NCBI RefSeq assembly: GCF_950023065.1
Contig: NC_088680.1
Span: 39,916,559 to 39,980,558, forward strand
Source: Planococcus citri
Taxonomy: Eukaryota; Arthropoda; Insecta; Hemiptera; Pseudococcidae
Length of the DNA: 64,000 nucleotides
Direction: 5' to 3'
The notes under the pieces are model-generated. The model was not told where the DNA came from and did not search any database. It saw only the letters and a program-made list of their open reading frames with translations. Positions 49,401-61,400 of the stretch are shown piece after piece. Each line of letters begins with the position of its first letter. Within the stretch, counting starts at the first letter, position 1. Position numbers and translations under genes: made by a program.

Positions 49401-52400
49401 GATGGAAGAAGGTGAAAATTTCCACTTACCAAGCACCTATGATTTGTGGAGACTTGGTCAGTGATTTTCAAGAAATATCAAAATGGCCGTATGAGTTGAG
49501 TACGGCATTTTGTGAATGATGGAAAAAGGTGAAAATTTCCACTTACCAAGCACCTATGATTTGTGGAGACTTGGTCAGTGATTTTCATAAAATATCAAAA
49601 TGGCCGTATAAGTTGAGTACGGCATTTTGTGAATGATGGAAAAAGGTGAAAATTTCCACTTACCAAGCACCTATGATTTGTGGAGACTAGGTCAGTGATT
49701 TTCAAGAAATATCAAAATGGCTGTATAAGTTGAGTACGGCATTTTGTGAATGATGGAAAAAGGTGAAAATTTCCACTTACCAAGCAACTATGATTTGTGG
49801 AGACTTGGTCAGTGATTTTCATAAAATATCAAAATGGCCGTATAAGTTGAGTACGGCATTTTGTGAATGATGGAAAAAGGTGAAAATTTCCACTTACCAA
49901 GCACCTATGATTTGTGGAGACTTGGTCAGTGATTTTCATAAAATATCAAAATGGCCGTATAAGTTGAGTACGGCATTTTGTGAATGATGGAAAAAGGTGA
50001 AAATTTCCACTTACCAAGCACCTATGATTTGTGGAGACTTGGTCAGTGTTTTCATAAAATATCAAAATGGCCGTATAAGTTGAGTACGGCATTTTGTGAA
50101 TGATGGAAAAAGGTGAATTTTCATAAAATATCAAAATGGCCGTATAAGTTGAGTACGGCATTTTGTGAATGATGGAAAAAGGTGAAAATTTCCACTTACC
50201 AAGCACCTACGATTTGTGGAGACTTGGTCAGTGATTTTCAAGAAATATCAAAATTGTTGTATAAGTTGAGTATGGCATTTTGTGAATGATGGAAAAAGGT
50301 GAAAATTTCCACTTACCAAGCACCTATGATTTGTGGAGACTTGGTCAGTGATTTTCATAAAATATCAAAATGGCCGTATAAGTTGAGTACGGCATTTTGT
50401 GAATGATGGAAAAAGGTGAAAATTTCCACCTACCAAGCACCTATGATTTGTGGAGACTTGGTCAGTGATTTTCAAGAAATATCAAAATGGCCGTATGAGT
50501 TGAGTACGGCATTTTGTGAATGATGGAAAAAGGTGAAAATTTCCACTTACAAAACAACTATGATTTGTGGAGACTTGGTCAGTGATTTTCAAGAAATATC
50601 AAAATGGCCGTATGAGTTGAGTACGGCATTTTGTGAATGATGGAAAAAGGTGAATTTTCATAAAATATCAAAATGGCCGTATAAGTTGAGTACGGCATTT
50701 TGTGAATGATGGAAAAAGGTGAAAATTTCCACTTACCAAGCACCTATGATTTGTGGAGACTTGGTCAGTGATTTTCATAAAATATCAAAATGGCCGTATA
50801 AGTTGAGTACGGCATTTTGTGAATGATGGAAAAAGGTGAATTTTCAAGAAATATCAAAATGGCCGTATGAGTTGAGTATGGCATTTTGTGAATGATGGAA
50901 AAAGGTGAAAATTTCCACTTACAAAACAACTATGATTTGTGGAGACTTGGTCAGTGATTTTCAAGAAATATCAAAATGGCCGTATAAGTTGAGTACGGCA
51001 TTTTGTGAATGATGGAAAAAGGTGAAAATTTCCACTTACCAAGCACCTACGATTTGTGGAGACTTGGTCAGTGATTTTCAAGAAATATCAAAATGGCCGT
51101 ATAAGTTGAGTACGGCATTTTGTGAATGATGGAAAAAGGTGAAAATTTCCACTTACCAAGCACCTATGATTTGTGGAGACTTGGTCAGTGATTTTCATAA
51201 AATATCAAAATGGCCGTATAAGTTGAGTACGGCATTTTGTGAATGATGGAAAAAGGTGAAAATTTCCACTTACCAAGCACCTATGATTTGTGGAGACTTG
51301 GTCAGTGATTTTCAAGAAATATCAAAATGGCCGTATGAGTTGAGTACGGCATTTTGTGAATGATGGAAAAAGGTGAAAATTTCCACTTACCAAGCACCTA
51401 TGATTTGTGGAGACTTGGTCAGTGATTTTCATAAAATATCAAAATGGCCGTATAAGTTGAGTACGGCATTTTGTGAATGATGGAAAAAGGTGAAAATTTC
51501 CACTTACCAAGCACCTATGATTTGTGGAGACTTGGTCAGTGATTTTCATAAAATATCAAAATGGCCGTATAAGTTGTGTACGGCATTTTGTGAATGATGG
51601 AAAAAGGTGAAAATTTCCACTTACCAAGCACCTATGATTTGTGGTGACTTGGTCAGTGATTTTCAAGAAATATCAAAATGGCCGTATGAGTTGAGTATGG
51701 CATTTTGTGAATGATGGAAAAAGGTGAAAATTTCCACTTACAAAACAACTATGATTTGTGGAGACTTGGTCAGTGATTTTCAAGAAATATCAAAATGGCC
51801 GTATAAGTTGAGTACGGCATTTTGTGAATGATGGAAAAAGGTGAAAATTTCCACTTACCAAGCACCTACGATTTGTGGAGACTTGGTCAGTGATTTTCAA
51901 GAAATATCAAAATGGCCGTATAAGTTGAGTACGGCATTTTGTGAATGATGGAAAAAGGTGAAAATTTCCACTTACCAAGCACCTATGATTTGTGGAGACT
52001 TGGTCAGTGATTTTCATAAAATATCAAAATGGCCGTATAAGTTGAGTACGGCATTTTGTGAATGATGGAAAAAGGTGAAAATTTCCACTTACCAAGCACC
52101 TATGATTTGTGGAGACTTGGTCAGTGATTTTCAAGAAATATCAAAATGGCCGTATGAGTTGAGTACGGCATTTTGTGAATGATGGAAAAAGGTGAAAATT
52201 TCCACTTACCAAGCACCTATGATTTGTGGAGACTTGGTCAGTGATTTTCATAAAATATCAAAATGGCCGTATAAGTTGAGTACGGCATTTTGTGAATGAT
52301 GGAAAAAGGTGAAAATTTCCACTTACCAAGCACCTATGATTTGTGGAGACTAGGTCAGTGATTTTCAAGAAATATCAAAATGGCTGTATAAGTTGAGTAC

Positions 52401-55400
52401 GGCATTTTGTGAATGATGGAAAAAGGTGAAAATTTCCACTTACCAAGCACCTATGATTTGTGGAGACTTGGTCAGTGATTTTCATAAAATATCAAAATGG
52501 CCGTATAAGTTGAGTACGGCATTTTGTGAATGATGGAAAAAGGTGAATTTTCAAGAAATATCAAAATGGCCGTATGAGTTGAGTATGGCATTTTGTGAAT
52601 GATGGAAAAAGGTGAAAATTTCCACTTACAAAACAACTATGATTTGTGGAGACTTGGTCAGTGATTTTCAAGAAATATCAAAATGGCCGTATAAGTTGAG
52701 TACGGCATTTTGTGAATGATGGAAAAAGGTGAAAATTTCCACTTACCAAGCACCTACGATTTGTGGAGACTTGGTCAGTGATTTTCAAGAAATATCAAAA
52801 TGGCCGTATAAGTTGAGTACGGCATTTTGTGAATGATGGAAAAAGGTGAAAATTTCCACTTACCAAGCACCTATGATTTGTGGAGACTTGGTCAGTGATT
52901 TTCATAAAATATCAAAATGGCCGTATAAGTTGAGTACGGCATTTTGTGAATGATGGAAAAAGGTGAAAATTTCCACTTACCAAGCACCTATGATTTGTGG
53001 AGACTTGGTCAGTGATTTTCAAGAAATATCAAAATGGCCGTATGAGTTGAGTACGGCATTTTGTGAATGATGGAAAAAGGTGAAAATTTCCACTTACCAA
53101 GCACCTATGATTTGTGGAGACTTGGTCAGTGATTTTCATAAAATATCAAAATGGCCGTATAAGTTGAGTACGGCATTTTGTGAATGATGGAAAAAGGTGA
53201 AAATTTCCACTTACCAAGCACCTATGATTTGTGGAGACTTGGTCAGTGATTTTCATAAAATATCAAAATGGCCGTATAAGTTGTGTACGGCATTTTGTGA
53301 ATGATGGAAAAAGGTGAAAATTTCCACTTACCAAGCACCTATGATTTGTGGTGACTTGGTCAGTGATTTTCAAGAAATATCAAAATGGCCGTATGAGTTG
53401 AGTATGGCATTTTGTGAATGATGGAAAAAGGTGAAAATTTCCACTTACAAAACAACTATGATTTGTGGAGACTTGGTCAGTGATTTTCAAGAAATATCAA
53501 AATGGCCGTATAAGTTGAGTACGGCATTTTGTGAATGATGGAAAAAGGTGAAAATTTCCACTTACCAAGCACCTACGATTTGTGGAGACTTGGTCAGTGA
53601 TTTTCAAGAAATATCAAAATGGCCGTATAAGTTGAGTACGGCATTTTGTGAATGATGGAAAAAGGTGAAAATTTCCACTTACCAAGCACCTATGATTTGT
53701 GGAGACTTGGTCAGTGATTTTCATAAAATATCAAAATGGCCGTATAAGTTGAGTACGGCATTTTGTGAATGATGGAAAAAGGTGAAAATTTCCACTTACC
53801 AAGCACCTATGATTTGTGGAGACTTGGTCAGTGATTTTCAAGAAATATCAAAATGGCCGTATGAGTTGAGTACGGCATTTTGTGAATGATGGAAAAAGGT
53901 GAAAATTTCCACTTACCAAGCACCTATGATTTGTGGAGACTTGGTCAGTGATTTTCATAAAATATCAAAATGGCCGTATAAGTTGAGTACGGCATTTTGT
54001 GAATGATGGAAAAAGGTGAAAATTTCCACTTACCAAGCACCTATGATTTGTGGAGACTAGGTCAGTGATTTTCAAGAAATATCAAAATGGCTGTATAAGT
54101 TGAGTACGGCATTTTGTGAATGATGGAAAAAGGTGAAAATTTCCACTTACCAAGCAACTATGATTTGTGGAGACTTGGTCAGTGATTTTCATAAAATATC
54201 AAAATGGCCGTATAAGTTGAGTACGGCATTTTGTGAATGATGGAAAAAGGTGAAAATTTCCACTTACCAAGCACCTATGATTTGTGGAGACTTGGTCAGT
54301 GATTTTCATAAAATATCAAAATGGCCTTATAAGTTGAGTACGGCATTTTGTGAATGATGGAAAAAGGTGAAAATTTCCACTTACCAAGCACCTATGATTT
54401 GTGGAGACTTGGTCAGTGTTTTCATAAAATATCAAAATGGCCGTATAAGTTGAGTACGGCATTTTGTGAATGATGGAAAAAGGTGAATTTTCATAAAATA
54501 TCAAAATGGCCGTATAAGTTGAGTACGGCATTTTGTGAATGATGGAAAAAGGTGAAAATTTCCACTTACCAAGCACCTACGATTTGTGGAGACTTGGTCA
54601 GTGATTTTCAAGAAATATCAAAATTGTTGTATAAGTTGAGTATGGCATTTTGTGAATGATGGAAAAAGGTGAAAATTTCCACTTACCAAGCACCTATGAT
54701 TTGTGGAGACTTGGTCAGTGATTTTCATAAAATATCAAAATGGCCGTATAAGTTGAGTACGGCATTTTGTGAATGATGGAAAAAGGTGAAAATTTCCACC
54801 TACCAAGCACCTATGATTTGTGGAGACTTGGTCAGTGATTTTCAAGAAATATCAAAATGGCCGTATGAGTTGAGTACGGCATTTTGTGAATGATGGAAAA
54901 AGGTGAAAATTTCCACTTACAAAACAACTATGATTTGTGGAGACTTGGTCAGTGATTTTCAAGAAATATCAAAATGGCCGTATGAGTTGAGTACGGCATT
55001 TTGTGAATGATGGAAAAAGGTGAATTTTCATAAAATATCAAAATGGCCGTATAAGTTGAGTACGGCATTTTGTGAATGATGGAAAAAGGTGAAAATTTCC
55101 ACTTACCAAGCACCTATGATTTGTGGAGACTTGGTCAGTGATTTTCATAAAATATCAAAATGGCCGTATAAGTTGAGTACAGCATTTTGTGAATGATGGA
55201 AAAAAGTGAATTTTCATAAAATATCAAAATGGCCGTATAAGTTGAGTACGGCATTTTGTGAATGATGGAAAAAGGTGAATTTTCAAGAGATATCAAAATG
55301 GCCGTATGAGTTGAGTATGGCATTTTGTGAATGATGGAAAAAGGTGAAAATTTCCACTTACAAAACAACTATGATTTGTGGAGACTTGGTCAGTGATTTT

Positions 55401-58400
55401 CAAGAAATATCAAAATGGCCGTATAAGTTGAGTACGGCATTTTGTGAATGATGGAAAAAGGTGAAAATTTCCACTTACCAAGCACCTACGATTTGTGGAG
55501 ACTTGGTCAGTGATTTTCAAGAAATATCAAAATGGCCGTATAAGTTGAGTACGGCATTTTGTGAATGATGGAAAAAGGTGAAAATTTCCACTTACCAAGC
55601 ACCTATGATTTGTGGAGACTTGGTCAGTGATTTTCATAAAATATCAAAATGGCCGTATAAGTTGGGTACGGCATTTTGTGAATGATGGAAAAAGGTGAAA
55701 ATTTCCACTTACCAAGCACCTATGATTTGTGGAGACTTGGTCAGTGATTTTCAAGAAATATCAAAATGGCCGTATGAGTTGAGTACGGCATTTTGTGAAT
55801 GATGGAAAAAGGTGAAAATTTCCACTTACCAAGCACCTATGATTTGTGGAGACTTGGTCAGTGATTTTCATAAAATATCAAAATGGCCGTATAAGTTGAG
55901 TACGGCATTTTGTGAATGATGGAAAAAGGTGAAAATTTCCACTTACCAAGCACCTATGATTTGTGGAGACTAGGTCAGTGATTTTCAAGAAATATCAAAA
56001 TGGCCGTATAAGTTGAGTACGGCATTTTGTGAATGATGGAAAAAGGTGAAAATTTCCACTTACAAAACAACTATGATTTGTGGAGACTTGGTCAGTGATT
56101 TTCATAAAATATCAAAATGGCCGTATGAGTTGAGTACGGCATTTTGTGAATGATGGAAAAAGGTGAAAATTTCCACTTACAAAACAACTATGATTTGTGG
56201 AGACTTGGTCAGTGATTTTCAAGAAATATCAAAATGGCCGTATGAGTTGAGTACGGCATTTTGTGAATGATGGAAAAAGGTGAATTTTCATAAAATATCA
56301 AAATGGCCGTATAAGTTGAGTACGGCATTTTGTGAATGATGGAAAAAGGTGAAAATTTCCACTTACCAAGCACCTATGATTTGTGGAGACTTGGTCAGTG
56401 ATTTTCATAAAATATCAAAATGGCCGTATAAGTTGAGTACGGCATTTTGTGAATGATGGAAAAAGGTGAATTTTCAAGAAATATCAAAATGGCCGTATGA
56501 GTTGAGTATGGCATTTTGTGAATGATGGAAAAAGGTGAAAATTTCCACTTACAAAACAACTATGATTTGTGGAGACTTGGTCAGTGATTTTCAAGAAATA
56601 TCAAAATGGCTGTATAAGTTGAGTACGGCATTTTGTGAATGATGGAAAAAGGTGAAAATTTCCACTTACCAAGCACCTACGATTTGTGGAGACTTGGTCA
56701 GTGATTTTCAAGAAATATCAAAATGGCCGTATAAGTTGAGTACGGCATTTTGTGAATGATGGAAAAAGGTGAAAATTTCCACTTACCAAGCACCTATGAT
56801 TTGTGGAGACTTGGTCAGTGATTTTCATAAAATATCAAAATGGCCGTATAAGTTGAGTACGGCATTTTGTGAATGATGGAAAAAGGTGAAAATTTCCACT
56901 TACCAAGCACCTATGATTTGTGGAGACTTGGTCAGTGATTTTCAAGAAATATCAAAATGGCCGTATGAGTTGAGTACGGCATTTTGTGAATGATGGAAAA
57001 AGGTGAAAATTTCCACTTACCAAGCACCTATGATTTGTGGAGACTTGGTCAGTGATTTTCATAAAATATCAAAATGGCCGTATAAGTTGAGTACGGCATT
57101 TTGTGAATGATGGAAAAAGGTGAAAATTTCCACTTACCAAGCACCTATGATTTGTGGAGACTTGGTCAGTGATTTTCATAAAATATCAAAATGGCCGTAT
57201 AAGTTGTGTACGGCATTTTGTGAATGATGGAAAAAGGTGAAAATTTCCACTTACCAAGCACCTATGATTTGTGGTGACTTGGTCAGTGATTTTCAAGAAA
57301 TATCAAAATGGCCGTATGAGTTGAGTATGGCATTTTGTGAATGATGGAAAAAGGTGAAAATTTCCACTTACAAAACAACTATGATTTGTGGAGACTTGGT
57401 CAGTGATTTTCAAGAAATATCAAAATGGCCGTATAAGTTGAGTACGGCATTTTGTGAATGATGGAAAAAGGTGAAAATTTCCACTTACCAAGCACCTACG
57501 ATTTGTGGAGACTTGGTCAGTGATTTTCAAGAAATATCAAAATGGCCGTATAAGTTGAGTACGGCATTTTGTGAATGATGGAAAAAGGTGAAAATTTCCA
57601 CTTACCAAGCACCTATGATTTGTGGAGACTTGGTCAGTGATTTTCATAAAATATCAAAATGGCCGTATAAGTTGAGTACGGCATTTTGTGAATGATGGAA
57701 AAAGGTGAAAATTTCCACTTACCAAGCACCTATGATTTGTGGAGACTTGGTCAGTGATTTTCAAGAAATATCAAAATGGCCGTATGAGTTGAGTACGGCA
57801 TTTTGTGAATGATGGAAAAAGGTGAAAATTTCCACTTACCAAGCACCTATGATTTGTGGAGACTTGGTCAGTGATTTTCATAAAATATCAAAATGGCCGT
57901 ATAAGTTGAGTACGGCATTTTGTGAATGATGGAAAAAGGTGAAAATTTCCACTTACCAAGCACCTATGATTTGTGGAGACTAGGTCAGTGATTTTCAAGA
58001 AATATCAAAATGGCTGTATAAGTTGAGTACGGCATTTTGTGAATGATGGAAAAAGGTGAAAATTTCCACTTACCAAGCAACTATGATTTGTGGAGACTTG
58101 GTCAGTGATTTTCATAAAATATCAAAATGGCCGTATAAGTTGAGTACGGCATTTTGTGAATGATGGAAAAAGGTGAAAATTTCCACTTACCAAGCACCTA
58201 TGATTTGTGGAGACTTGGTCAGTGATTTTCATAAAATATCAAAATGGCCGTATAAGTTGAGTACGGCATTTTGTGAATGATGGAAAAAGGTGAAAATTTC
58301 CACTTACCAAGCACCTATGATTTGTGGAGACTTGGTCAGTGTTTTCATAAAATATCAAAATGGCCGTATAAGTTGAGTACGGCATTTTGTGAATGATGGA

Positions 58401-61400
58401 AAAAGGTGAATTTTCATAAAATATCAAAATGGCCGTATAAGTTGAGTACGGCATTTTGTGAATGATGGAAAAAGGTGAAAATTTCCACTTACCAAGCACC
58501 TACGATTTGTGGAGACTTGGTCAGTGATTTTCAAGAAATATCAAAATTGTTGTATAAGTTGAGTATGGCATTTTGTGAATGATGGAAAAAGGTGAAAATT
58601 TCCACTTACCAAGCACCTATGATTTGTGGAGACTTGGTCAGTGATTTTCATAAAATATCAAAATGGCCGTATAAGTTGAGTACGGCATTTTGTGAATGAT
58701 GGAAAAAGGTGAAAATTTCCACCTACCAAGCACCTATGATTTGTGGAGACTTGGTCAGTGATTTTCAAGAAATATCAAAATGGCCGTATGAGTTGAGTAC
58801 GGCATTTTGTGAATGATGGAAAAAGGTGAAAATTTCCACTTACAAAACAACTATGATTTGTGGAGACTTGGTCAGTGATTTTCAAGAAATATCAAAATGG
58901 CCGTATGAGTTGAGTACGGCATTTTGTGAATGATGGAAAAAGGTGAATTTTCATAAAATATCAAAATGGCCGTATAAGTTGAGTACGGCATTTTGTGAAT
59001 GATGGAAAAAGGTGAAAATTTCCACTTACCAAGCACCTATGATTTGTGGAGACTTGGTCAGTGATTTTCATAAAATATCAAAATGGCCGTATAAGTTGAG
59101 TACAGCATTTTGTGAATGATGGAAAAAAGTGAATTTTCATAAAATATCAAAATGGCCGTATAAGTTGAGTACGGCATTTTGTGAATGATGGAAAAAGGTG
59201 AATTTTCAAGAAATATCAAAATGGCCGTATGAGTTGAGTATGGCATTTTGTGAATGATGGAAAAAGGTGAAAATTTCCACTTACAAAACAACTATGATTT
59301 GTGGAGACTTGGTCAGTGATTTTCAAGAAATATCAAAATGGCCGTATAAGTTGAGTACGGCATTTTGTGAATGATGGAAAAAGGTGAAAATTTCCACTTA
59401 CCAAGCACCTACGATTTGTGGAGACTTGGTCAGTGATTTTCAAGAAATATCAAAATGGCCGTATAAGTTGAGTACGGCATTTTGTGAATGATGGAAAAAG
59501 GTGAAAATTTCCACTTACCAAGCACCTATGATTTGTGGAGACTTGGTCAGTGATTTTCATAAAATATCAAAATGGCCGTATAAGTTGAGTACGGCATTTT
59601 GTGAATGATGGAAAAAGGTGAAAATTTCCACTTACCAAGCACCTATGATTTGTGGAGACTTGGTCAGTGATTTTCAAGAAATATCAAAATGGCCGTATGA
59701 GTTGAGTACGGCATTTTGTGAATGATGGAAAAAGGTGAAAATTTCCACTTACCAAGCACCTATGATTTGTGGAGACTTGGTCAGTGATTTTCATAAAATA
59801 TCAAAATGGCCGTATAAGTTGAGTACGGCATTTTGTGAATGATGGAAAAAGGTGAAAATTTCCACTTACCAAGCACCTATGATTTGTGGAGACTAGGTCA
59901 GTGATTTTCAAGAAATATCAAAATGGCCGTATAAGTTGAGTACGGCATTTTGTGAATGATGGAAAAAGGTGAAAATTTCCACTTACAAAACAACTATGAT
60001 TTGTGGAGACTTGGTCAGTGATTTTCAAGAAATATCAAAATGGCCGTATGAGTTGAGTACGGCATTTTGTGAATGATGGAAAAAGGTGAATTTTCATAAA
60101 ATATCAAAATGGCCGTATAAGTTGAGTACGGCATTTTGTGAATAATGGAAAAAGGTGAAAATTTCCACTTACCAAGCACCTATGATTTGTGGTGACTTGG
60201 TCAGTGATTTTCAAGAAATATCAAAATGGCCGTATGAGTTGAGTATGGCATTTTGTGAATGATGGAAAAAGGTGAAAATTCCCACTTACCAAGCACCTAT
60301 GATTTGTGGAGACTTGGTCAGTGATTTTCATAAAATATCAAAATGGCCGTATAAGTTGAGTACGGCATTTTGTGAATGATGGAAAAAGGTGAAAATTTCC
60401 ACCTACCAAGCACCTATGATTTGTGGAGACTTGGTCAGTGATTTTCAAGAAATATCAAAATGGCCGTATAAGTTGAGTACGGCATTTTGTGAATGATGGA
60501 AAAAGGTGAAAATTTCCACTTACCAAGCACCTATGATTTGTGGAGACTTGGTCAGTGATTTTCATAAAATATCAAAATGGCCGTATAAGTTGAGTACGGC
60601 ATTTTGTGAATGATGGAAAAAAGTGAATTTTCATAAAATATCAAAATGGCCGTATAAGTTGAGTACGGCATTTTGTGAATGATGGAAAAAGGTGAAAATT
60701 TCCACTTACCAAGCACCTATGATTTGTGGAGACTTGGTCAGTGATTTTCATAAAATATCAAAATGGCCGTATAAGTTGTGTACGGCATTTTGTGAATGAT
60801 GGAAAAAGGTGAAAATTTCCACTTACCAAGCACCTATGATTTGTGGTGACTTGGTCAGTGATTTTCAAGAAATATCAAAATGGCCGTATGAGTTGAGTAT
60901 GGCATTTTGTGAATGATGGAAAAAGGTGAAAATTTCCACTTACAAAACAACTATGATTTGTGGAGACTTGGTCAGTGATTTTCAAGAAATATCAAAATGG
61001 CCGTATAAGTTGAGTACGGCATTTTGTGAATGATGGAAAAAGGTGAAAATTTCCACTTACCAAGCACCTACGATTTGTGGAGACTTGGTCAGTGATTTTC
61101 AAGAAATATCAAAATGGCCGTATGAGTTGAGTACGGCATTTTGTGAATGATGGAAAAAGGTGAAAATTTCCACTTACCAAGCACCTATGATTTGTGGAGA
61201 CTTGGTCAGTGATTTTCATAAAATATCAAAATGGCCGTATAAGTTGAGTACGGCATTTTGTGAATGATGGAAAAAGGTGAAAATTTCCACTTACCAAGCA
61301 CCTATGATTTGTGGAGACTTGGTCAGTGTTTTCATAAAATATCAAAATGGCCGTATAAGTTGAGTACGGCATTTTGTGAATGATGGAAAAAGGTGAATTT